A DNA stretch of 64,000 nt from Virgisporangium aliadipatigenens (GTDB taxonomy: Bacteria > Actinomycetota > Actinomycetes > Mycobacteriales > Micromonosporaceae). Made by a program: the position numbers and the translations under genes. The notes under the pieces are model-generated. The model was not told the origin of the DNA, ran no database searches, and worked only from the letters and a program-made list of their open reading frames with translations. The DNA is taken from assembly GCF_016863615.1 (NCBI RefSeq), contig NZ_BOPF01000023.1, positions 62,001-126,000 of the forward strand, in the 5' to 3' direction. Numbering within the stretch: position 1 is the first letter of the stretch; each line of letters starts with the position of its first letter. This document shows positions 34,121 through 41,619 of this stretch, one piece after another.

Positions 34121-34820
34121 AGCCGGCTCCGCGCATCGTGTGGATCATCGGTGGGCGGCCGGCATCGATCTTCTTGCGCAGGTACGAGATGTAGAGCTCG
34201 ACGACGTTCGCCTGGCCGCCGAAGTCGTAGTTCCATACCCGGTCGAGGATCTGCGCCTTGCTCAGCACCCGCTTGGGGTTGCGCATCAGGTACCGCAGCA
34301 GTTCGAACTCGGTCGCCGTCAGCGGCACCGGATCGCCGCCACGGTGCACCTCGCGGCTGTCCTCGTCCATCGTGAGGTCGCCGACGACGAGCAGCGCGTC
34401 GGTGTGCGCCGCCGTCATCCCGGCCCGGCGCAGCAGACCCCGCAGCCGCGCCACCACCTCCTCCAGGCTGAACGGCTTGGTGACGTAGTCGTCGCCGCCC
34501 GCCGTGAGGCCGGCGATGCGGTCCTCCACCGCATCGCGCGCCGTGAGGAACAGCACCGGCACCTCGGCCTGTTCGGCGCGCATGCGGCGGAGCACCTCCA
34601 GCCCGTCGATGTCGGGCAGCATCACGTCGAGCACCACCGCGTCCGGGCGGAACTCCCGCGCGGTGCGCACGGCGGAGGCGCCGTCGGCGGCCGTTCGCAA
34701 CTCCCAGCCCTCGTAGCGCAGGGCCATCGACAGCAACTCCGTCAGGGCCTGTTCGTCGTCGACCACGAGAACCCGCAGCGGGCTGCCGTCCGCGCGGGTC
34801 GCCTGACCCTCTGCTCGCAT
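34098..34820 (-). CDS. OmpR/PhoP-type response regulator
   Basis: About 240 residues from ATG 34820 (GAAGGGG upstream). The receiver has VLVVDDEQALTELL, phosphoacceptor in AVVLDVMLPDIDG and K in YVTKPFSLEE. The winged-helix effector has LTATEFELLRYLMRNPKRVLS and VVELYISYLRKKID. It resembles the actinobacterial PhoP/TcrA/PrrA-like class. A CTGTG direct repeat in front of its own gene and two more near linked glycosyltransferase genes suggest autoregulation and control of envelope sugars. Confidence 0.93.
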   Translation of the reverse strand: MRAEGQATRADGSPLRVLVVDDEQALTELLSMALRYEGWELRTAADGASAVRTAREFRPDAVVLDVMLPDIDGLEVLRRMRAEQAEVPVLFLTARDAVEDRIAGLTAGGDDYVTKPFSLEEVVARLRGLLRRAGMTAAHTDALLVVGDLTMDEDSREVHRGGDPVPLTATEFELLRYLMRNPKRVLSKAQILDRVWNYDFGGQANVVELYISYLRKKIDAGRPPMIHTMRGAGYVLKPAG

Positions 34821-34868
34821 CGTCACCCCTTCACGTTCCCGGTCGGGGCTGTGCGGCGCCCATACCAA

Positions 34869-34888
34869 ACCTGTGTACTACCTGTGAA
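34869..34888 (-). promoter_or_regulatory. PhoP-like direct repeat, site A
   Basis: ACCTGTGTA (34869-34877) and ACCTGTGAA (34880-34888) are direct repeats 11 bp apart; on the minus strand TTCACAGGT-AG-TACACAGGT. The site is about 50-70 bp upstream of the response regulator start and overlaps the stop of the GGDEF-EAL gene. It matches sites B and C in sequence and spacing. Confidence 0.65.
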
Positions 34889-37232
34889 CGCCCGCCGTCA
34901 CCGGAACGGCCAGCCGACGCCCCGCCTCCGCGGCCGGCAGCGGCCTGTCGAACAGGTACCCCTGCCCGATGCGGTAACCCATCCGGGCCAGCATCGCGGC
35001 CTGTTCCTCGGTCTCCACGCCCTCGGCGACCGCCTGCAGGCCCAGCCCCTCGGCGATCTGGATCATCGCGTTCGCCACGACGGCCTCGCCGCCGCCGTTC
35101 GTGATGGTGGCGATGAACGACTTGTCGACCTTGAGGATGTCGACCGGGCAGGTGCGCAGCAGACCCAGCGACGAGTGGCCGGTGCCGAAGTCGTCCAGGG
35201 CGATGCGCACCCCCAGCGCCGACACCGCCGCCAGCGCCTCGACCGCCGGGCCGTTGTCGAAGACGGCCGTCTCGGTCACCTCGACGACCAGGCGTTCCGC
35301 CGGCAGTTCGACGGCCCGCAGCGCGTCGGCGACCTCCGCGGCGAACCCGGGCTCGCGCAGCTGGCGCGCCGAGATGTTCACGCCGACCGCCCACTCCCGC
35401 GCGGCGCCGTGCTCCCGCAGCCACTCCGCGGCCTGCCGGCACGCCTCGCGCAGGATCCACCGCCCCAGCGGCACGATCAGCCCGGTCCGCTCGGCCACGC
35501 CGATGAACTGGTCCGGCGCGACCAGGTGGCCCAGCGGATGCCGCCACCGCACCAGCGCCTCGGCGCCGAGCGGCTCTCCCCCGGGCAGGCCCACCACCGG
35601 CTGGTACAGCAGGTGGAACTCCCCTCGGTCCAGCGCGATCCGCAGCTCGGCCCCGGTCTGCGCGTCGCTCTCCGCACGGTGGTTGAGCCGCGGGTCGTAC
35701 CGGACGCCGCGCCCCTTCCCCGACTCCTTCGCGGCGTACATGGCGACGTCGGCGCGGCGCAGCAGTTCGCCCGGTTCGGCGTCGCGGGCCCCGTCGGCGT
35801 AGCCCGTGCTGGCCCGCACGAGCAGGTCGTGGCCGGCCACCCGGATCGGGCGGTCCAGTGCGGCACCGAGGCGTTCGACGATCGCGGCCGCGGCCTCCCG
35901 CTCGGCGAAGGCGAGGATCGCGAACTCGTCGCCGCCGAGCCGCGCCACCACGTCGCCGCCGCGCACCTCGGCGCGCAGCCGGCCGGCCACCTCCACCAGG
36001 AGTTGATCGCCGACGTGGTGGCCGAGCCGGTCGTTCACCGCCTTGAAGTCGTCGAGGTCGACCAGCCCGACGATGAACGGGACGTCACCCGCCGCCGCGT
36101 CGAGGACCCTCTCCTCGAACGCCACGCGGTTGGCCAGGCCGGTGAGATAGTCGTGGCTCGCCTGATGCACCAGCCGTCGCTGCGCCTCCCGCACGTCCAG
36201 CAGGGTCGCGTCGACCTGGCGCAGCAGTCCGGCGTTCTCATAGAAGGCACTGATCTGCCGGACCACGACGATGACGGTCAGCACGACGGCCGCGACGGCG
36301 ACGGGCAACTCCGCCTCGGCCCGCGCCACGGTGTAGAGCAGCAGCCCGTCGGTCGCCGCGACGGCCAGGTACGGCAGCAGGCTGAACGGCCGACGCGGCC
36401 CCACCGGCGCGACCGGCCCGGCGGCGGAGATCGCCGTCCGCAGCTGGGTACGCGCGGCGAGCGTCATGAACAGCAGCAGCACCGGCATGTTGACCTGCGT
36501 CGGGTCGAGGTGCGGCTGCGGCTCGAACATCGGCCCGACCAGCGCGCCCGACGACGCGATCGCAGCGCCGATGACGATCAGGCGCAGCGCCCTCGGGTCC
36601 AGCCCGCCGGCCCCGACCAGCGCCAACTTGAGGATCGCCATGACGCTCAGGCCGCCGAGCACCATGAGGATCAACACCGGTGCGTCGGACTGCCCGAAGT
36701 TGGTCGGCTCCCTCGACGCGTCCGCCGGCTTCAGCACGTGCTCCAGGAGGTACCAGATGAACGTGCCCACTGTGATGATCACGATCCCGGCGTCGGCGGT
36801 GAACCGCAGCACCGACGCACGCGTGACCTCCCGCGCGGCCGGCAGCCGGAACAGCCCCACGATGACGGCCACCATGGCGACCATGTTCAGGACGACGGTC
36901 CCGGGGCCGAGCGGGTGCGGCTCGCCGACCGGCACCCGCATGGCGTCCACGGCCTGGTAGACGGTCGCCGCCCCGATGGCCACCTGAGCGAGCGCCATCG
37001 CCAACCAGAACTGGCCGAGCCGGCCGGGCAGCTCCGGCAGTCGCGCCACCACCAGGCAGGGCACCGCGCCGATGACCGCGGCGAGCGGCGGGCCGGCCCA
37101 CAGCAGCCACACCGGCCCCACCGGCCCGGTGGCGTTCGCCACGAACCACGCCGACGCCAGGGCCGACACCACGGCGAGCGCCACGACGGAGCCGTCGACA
37201 AGTGTCAGCCGACCCCTTTGCCGGACATCCAT
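34878..37232 (-). CDS. Membrane GGDEF-EAL protein (cyclic di-GMP turnover)
   Basis: 784 residues. About nine N-terminal helices (residues ~12-325) form a membrane sensor. The diguanylate cyclase domain (~345-510) has an intact RLGGDEF (GGDEF at 433-437). The phosphodiesterase domain (~525-775) has EALVRWRHP, NISARQL, DDFGTGHSSLGLL and AEGVET, all catalytic-type residues. Both activities are therefore possible, and which dominates is unknown. The gene ends inside the promoter of the response regulator operon. Confidence 0.93.
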   Translation of the reverse strand: MDVRQRGRLTLVDGSVVALAVVSALASAWFVANATGPVGPVWLLWAGPPLAAVIGAVPCLVVARLPELPGRLGQFWLAMALAQVAIGAATVYQAVDAMRVPVGEPHPLGPGTVVLNMVAMVAVIVGLFRLPAAREVTRASVLRFTADAGIVIITVGTFIWYLLEHVLKPADASREPTNFGQSDAPVLILMVLGGLSVMAILKLALVGAGGLDPRALRLIVIGAAIASSGALVGPMFEPQPHLDPTQVNMPVLLLFMTLAARTQLRTAISAAGPVAPVGPRRPFSLLPYLAVAATDGLLLYTVARAEAELPVAVAAVVLTVIVVVRQISAFYENAGLLRQVDATLLDVREAQRRLVHQASHDYLTGLANRVAFEERVLDAAAGDVPFIVGLVDLDDFKAVNDRLGHHVGDQLLVEVAGRLRAEVRGGDVVARLGGDEFAILAFAEREAAAAIVERLGAALDRPIRVAGHDLLVRASTGYADGARDAEPGELLRRADVAMYAAKESGKGRGVRYDPRLNHRAESDAQTGAELRIALDRGEFHLLYQPVVGLPGGEPLGAEALVRWRHPLGHLVAPDQFIGVAERTGLIVPLGRWILREACRQAAEWLREHGAAREWAVGVNISARQLREPGFAAEVADALRAVELPAERLVVEVTETAVFDNGPAVEALAAVSALGVRIALDDFGTGHSSLGLLRTCPVDILKVDKSFIATITNGGGEAVVANAMIQIAEGLGLQAVAEGVETEEQAAMLARMGYRIGQGYLFDRPLPAAEAGRRLAVPVTAGVHR

Positions 37233-37408
37233 CGCGCTCCCACCACCGCTCCCCCGTGCTACGTAACAGCCATCGGCCGCGGTGATCCGGACCTAAGTGC
37301 ACCGGGGCACCCTCGTTCCGCCCCTTGACCATCCAGCACATTCGGCGCCATCTCTTCCCGCTGGTCAGCAACCCTCATAGGCTCCGTGCTCACTAGGGGA
37401 ATCCGTCG

Positions 37409-40400
37409 ATGTCCCCGTTTCGGCCCCTTTCGAGGGATGGGTCGCGGCCCGACCGCACAGACGCTGTCGGGCGTCCGGATGCCACGGAGGTTGGTAGGCC
37501 AGTGTCGTTACCAGTTCGGTCGGGTCGTAAGCGCCCGGTTCTCCTCGCGATCGCCACCACGGCGGTCACTCTTGTCGCACTCGCCCCGCCCGGCTCGGCC
37601 GCCGCCGCACCGGAGCAGGCGGGCATCTATATCGTCCAGCTCGCGGGCGCGCCGATCGCCGGCTACACCGGTGGGGTCGCCGGCATCGCGGCCACGAAGC
37701 CGACGCCCGGCGCGAAGATCGACACCAAGGCGTGGAACTTCACCGCGTACCGCGATCACCTGCGGACCAAGCGTGCGGAGGCGCTCAAGGGCGCCAAGGT
37801 CGACGCGAAGAAGACCGTCGCCACGTACGACACGACCCTCAACGGGTTCGCGGCGAAGATCACGCCGTCCGAGGCCGCGAAGCTGAGCCGCACGGCCGGT
37901 GTCGTGAAGGTCGTCAAGAGCGAGGTCTACTCGACGAAGACGATCAGCACGCCCGCGTTCCTCGGGCTCGACGGGGCGACCGGCACGTGGAAGAAGCAGT
38001 TCGGCGACGTGTCGCACGCCGGTGAGGGCACCGTCGTCGGCATCATCGACACCGGCATCTGGCCGGAGAACCCGTCGTTCGCGCCGCTGCCGGAGCCGCG
38101 TCCGGACCAGGACGTCATCGACGCCAAGTGGCAGGGCGAGTGCCAGTACGGCGACGAGCAGCCGGTCGACTGCAACAACAAGCTGATCGGCGCCCGGTAC
38201 TTCAACCTCGGTTCGGTCGACATCATCGACGAGGAGTTCGTCTCCCCGCGTGACTTCGACGGGCACGGCACGCACACCGCCAGCACCGCGGCCGGCAACA
38301 ACGACGTGGCCGCCGTGATCAACGGCGTCGAGGTCGGCAAGGCCAGCGGTATGGCGCCGGCCGCGCGTCTCGCCGCCTACAAGATCTGCTGGGAACTGCC
38401 GGACTTCAGCACCGCCAACTGCGGCAGCGCGGAGACGGTGGCGGCGGTCGAGGCGGCCGTTCTCGACGGCGTCGACGTCATCAACTACTCGATCGGCGGC
38501 CCCTCGGGCGCGACGACCGACATGGTGAGCAGCGCCTTCTACTACGCGGCCGCGGCCGGCGTCTTCGTCGCGACCTCGGCCGGCAACACGCCGGGTGCGA
38601 GCACCGTGGCGCACGTCAGCCCGTGGACCACGACGGTGGCGGCCAGCACCCACGACCGCGCCTCGTCGAAGTCCGTGACGCTCGGCAACGGCGCGACGTA
38701 CACCGGTGCCGGCATCGGCCCGGCCGTGCCGTCCGCCCCGCTGGTCGACGCGGCCGTCGCCGGCAAGGCGGGGGTCGACCCCGCCGAGGCCGAACTGTGC
38801 TTCATCGACTCGCTGGATCCGGCGAAGGTGACCGGCAAGATCGTGCTCTGCCGGCGGGGCGTCAACGCGCGCACCGACAAGAGCTTCGCGGTCCAGCAGG
38901 CCGGCGGTGTCGGCATGGTCATGTACAACCCGGCGCCGAACTCGCTCAACGCCGACTTCCACTACGTCCCGTCGGTGCACGTCAACCACACGGACGGCGC
39001 GGCGATCAAGGCCTACGCGGCGACCACCGGCGCGACGGCCTCGCTCGCGGCGGCCGTGAAGGTGACCGCGCAGGCGCCGGCGATGGCGTCGTTCTCCTCG
39101 CAGGGCCCGGCGGTGGCCGGTGGCGGTGACCTGCTCAAGCCGGACATCACCGCGCCCGGCGTGGACGTCATCGCGGCGGTCTCCCCCGCCGGCAACCTGG
39201 GCAACAACTTCAACGCGCTCTCCGGCACGTCGATGTCGAGCCCGCACATCGCCGGTATCGCGGCGCTGCTCAAGTCGAAGAACCCGACGTGGTCCCCGAT
39301 GGCGATCAAGTCGGCGATCATGACGACGGCCGGCCAGGTCGACAACACCGGCGCGCCGATCCAGCGCGACGGCGCGGCGGCCAACCCGTTCGACTTCGGC
39401 TCGGGCCACGTGCGTCCGGGGTCGGCGTTCGATCCGGGCATCGTGTACGACTCGACGCCGCTGGAGTGGACGCAGTACTCGTGCAGCATCGACGAGCACC
39501 AGTACTTCGAGGACGGCACCGACGTCTGCGGAGTGCTCCCGCAGAGCGACCCGAGCGACCTCAACTACGCCTCGATCGCCGTCGGCGACCTGGCCGGAAA
39601 GCAGACCATCACCCGCACGGTCACCAACACGACCAACCAGGCGAGCGTCTACTTCCCGCGGGTCGAGGCCCCGGCCGGCTACACGGTGAAGGTGACCCCG
39701 TCCGCGCTGACGGTGCTGCCGCGCAAGAGCGCCTCGTTCACCGTGGAGATCACCCGGACGACGGCCGCGAAGGGCACCTGGGCGTTCGGCTCGCTCACCT
39801 GGTCGGACCTGCGCGGGCACTCCGCGCGGAGCCCGATCGCGGTGCGCGGCGCCGACCTGGCGGCCAGCAACCAGGTCCTGCTCCAGGGCGCCAGCGGCAG
39901 CCTGCCGCTGTCGGTCCGCTCGGCCACGGCCGGCACGCTGACCACCAAGGCCTACGGGCTGGTCGAGTCGACCACGCACACCCAGCACATGACGGGCCCG
40001 GAGACGGGCTTCAACACGGGTGCGCCGGCCGAGTCCCCGGGTGCCAAGAAGGTCACCGTCACGGTGCCCGCCGGCAGTAAGGGCGCGCGGTTCGCCACGT
40101 TCGACAGCGACCACGTCAAGGCGACCGACGTGGACCTGTTCCTGTACAAGGACGGCGCGCTGGTGGGCACCAGCGCGGGCGGCACCTCCAACGAGGGCAT
40201 CTCGGTGACGGAGCCGGGCACCTACGACGTGTGGGTGGTGGCGTTCGCGCTGCCGCCGGGCGTTCCGGAGGTCGACACGGTCCTGCACTCGTTCGTGGTG
40301 CCGGGCACCTCGGGCGGCAGCCTCTCGGTCACGCCGACGACCCAGTCGGTCACCCCGGGCAAGGCGGCGACCGTGACGGCGAGCTGGAGCGGCGCCGTCC

Positions 40401-40480
40401 CGGGCAAGCACTACGTCGGGGTGGTCGAGTACGCGGTCGGCACGGTGACGGACCGGACGGTCCTGGTCATCAACGCCTGA
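37409..40480 (+). CDS. Secreted subtilisin-family (S8) protease with PA domain
   Basis: 1023 residues from ATG 37409, which has AGGGGA 8 nt upstream and TAGGCT at 37378-37383; GTG 37502 with GGAGG upstream is an alternative. A signal peptide ends near residue 67. An inhibitor I9-like propeptide (~72-175) precedes the S8 domain with D214 (GIIDTGIW), H286 (DGHGTHT) and S608 (SGTSMSSPH). A PA insert lies at ~440-560, as in plant cucumisin-like subtilases. Fn3-like (~735-830) and C-terminal beta domains follow. It should degrade proteins outside the cell after propeptide removal. Confidence 0.92.
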   Translation: MSPFRPLSRDGSRPDRTDAVGRPDATEVGRPVSLPVRSGRKRPVLLAIATTAVTLVALAPPGSAAAAPEQAGIYIVQLAGAPIAGYTGGVAGIAATKPTPGAKIDTKAWNFTAYRDHLRTKRAEALKGAKVDAKKTVATYDTTLNGFAAKITPSEAAKLSRTAGVVKVVKSEVYSTKTISTPAFLGLDGATGTWKKQFGDVSHAGEGTVVGIIDTGIWPENPSFAPLPEPRPDQDVIDAKWQGECQYGDEQPVDCNNKLIGARYFNLGSVDIIDEEFVSPRDFDGHGTHTASTAAGNNDVAAVINGVEVGKASGMAPAARLAAYKICWELPDFSTANCGSAETVAAVEAAVLDGVDVINYSIGGPSGATTDMVSSAFYYAAAAGVFVATSAGNTPGASTVAHVSPWTTTVAASTHDRASSKSVTLGNGATYTGAGIGPAVPSAPLVDAAVAGKAGVDPAEAELCFIDSLDPAKVTGKIVLCRRGVNARTDKSFAVQQAGGVGMVMYNPAPNSLNADFHYVPSVHVNHTDGAAIKAYAATTGATASLAAAVKVTAQAPAMASFSSQGPAVAGGGDLLKPDITAPGVDVIAAVSPAGNLGNNFNALSGTSMSSPHIAGIAALLKSKNPTWSPMAIKSAIMTTAGQVDNTGAPIQRDGAAANPFDFGSGHVRPGSAFDPGIVYDSTPLEWTQYSCSIDEHQYFEDGTDVCGVLPQSDPSDLNYASIAVGDLAGKQTITRTVTNTTNQASVYFPRVEAPAGYTVKVTPSALTVLPRKSASFTVEITRTTAAKGTWAFGSLTWSDLRGHSARSPIAVRGADLAASNQVLLQGASGSLPLSVRSATAGTLTTKAYGLVESTTHTQHMTGPETGFNTGAPAESPGAKKVTVTVPAGSKGARFATFDSDHVKATDVDLFLYKDGALVGTSAGGTSNEGISVTEPGTYDVWVVAFALPPGVPEVDTVLHSFVVPGTSGGSLSVTPTTQSVTPGKAATVTASWSGAVPGKHYVGVVEYAVGTVTDRTVLVINA

Positions 40481-40507
40481 TCCACGGCAACCGCTGACAC
40501 GACGGCT

Positions 40508-40538
40508 ACGGGCCGGTGGGAGCTTCCCGCCGGCCCGT
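40508..40538 (+). terminator. Hairpin terminator after the subtilase gene
   Basis: ACGGGCCGGTGGGA (40508-40521) pairs with TCCCGCCGGCCCGT (40525-40538) with one G-U pair and a GCT loop. It starts 27 bp after the stop codon. The -10 TACGCT of the next gene begins at its last base (40538). Confidence 0.65.
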
Positions 40539-40550
40539 ACGCTGTCCGGC

Positions 40551-41009
40551 ATGCCATCGACGGAACAGGCGCCGCCGCCGTCCCCCGCCGCGCTGCTGGC
40601 CGTCCTGGGCAGCGGCATCGGCGGGCTGATCCTGCTGGCGGTGCCGTTCGTGCCGTTCGCGCGGGTCTACGGGGACTGGCTCGTCAGTGACGTGCGGCCG
40701 CGGTTCGACGAGCCGGCCGGTTGGGTGTGCGTGCTCGCCGGTGTCGTCGCCGTGCTGCTGCCGGTGCTGGCGCTGGCGCTGCGCAATCCGGCGTGGCTGC
40801 TCGGCGCGCTGGTGCCCGGCCTCGCGGCGATCGGCCTGACGCTGTGGTTCGTCACGCAGCGGCTGCCCGCGTACACGCGGCTGAACATGAGCGTCGACCT
40901 GCGCGTCGGCGGGATGCTCTGCTACGCGGCCGGGCCGCTGCTGATCGCCAGCACGATCCCGGCGTTCATCGTCACGCGGGCGCGGCTGCGGGCACAGGAT
41001 CCGACCTGA
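40551..41009 (+). CDS. Four-helix membrane protein of unknown function
   Basis: 152 residues with four predicted helices (about 14-36, 57-77, 81-101, 120-140) and a short loop RVYGDWLVSDVRPRFDEP between the first two. No family is recognised. TACGCT (40538-40543) is 7 nt before the ATG, indicating a leaderless transcript. Its 3' end overlaps the convergent SWEET-like gene by 38 bp. Confidence 0.7.
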   Translation: MPSTEQAPPPSPAALLAVLGSGIGGLILLAVPFVPFARVYGDWLVSDVRPRFDEPAGWVCVLAGVVAVLLPVLALALRNPAWLLGALVPGLAAIGLTLWFVTQRLPAYTRLNMSVDLRVGGMLCYAAGPLLIASTIPAFIVTRARLRAQDPT

Positions 41010-41568
41010 GCGTGCGCATCAGCACGACCAGGGAAATGGCGACGGTCGTGAGGGCCGTTCCGTACACCGGCGGCTGGGCGGTGCCGAGGCCGTAGACGCT
41101 CCACAGGACGGCGCTGCCGATCGCCAGCAGGTACGAGGTGGGTGCGAGGCCGTCCAGCGGGCCGGGCTGGAGTACCATGATCAGCTGTGGCGCCTGCCGG
41201 ACGATGGAGATCACCGTCGCGGAGAACCCGAGCGCGAGCGGCCCGCCCAGCGCGTACGCGGCGCCGGCGATGCCGATCCAGCCGGCCACGGTGAGCGCGC
41301 TCCACAGGCGCGACGCCGACGTGCGGCGGGCCACGAGCACGGCGACCACGACCATGCCGATCAATCCGGGGACGTTCGCGACGATCTGGGCCGGGTCGCG
41401 GCTGGCGAGTCCGTAGGCCAGCCAGGTGCCCGCCATGAGCACACCCAGCAGCGCGGTCGGGTAGGAGACGCCGTCCGCGTGCGAACTGCGTATCAGCCGG
41501 ACGATCTGCGGCACCGACACCGCGGTACCGATGGAGGCGGCGACGAGGCCGATCAGCGACAGGAGCAC
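40972..41568 (-). CDS. SWEET/PQ-loop family transporter
   Basis: 198 residues with about seven hydrophobic helices. Two PQ-loop motifs are visible, one in each half: AVSVPQIVRLIRSSHADGVS (residues ~17-36) and VRQAPQLIMVLQ (residues ~120-132) followed by a loop with GLAPTSYLL. This duplicated three-helix plan with a linker helix is that of full-length SWEET proteins; bacteria usually have half-size SemiSWEETs. It probably moves sugars or another small metabolite down a gradient. Confidence 0.75.
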   Translation of the reverse strand: MLLSLIGLVAASIGTAVSVPQIVRLIRSSHADGVSYPTALLGVLMAGTWLAYGLASRDPAQIVANVPGLIGMVVVAVLVARRTSASRLWSALTVAGWIGIAGAAYALGGPLALGFSATVISIVRQAPQLIMVLQPGPLDGLAPTSYLLAIGSAVLWSVYGLGTAQPPVYGTALTTVAISLVVLMRTLRSDPVPAAAPA

Positions 41569-41619
41569 GAAGCACCAGTTCGGAAGCCCGGCGCACGGCT
41601 TGAGCAGAGGTTAGTTACC

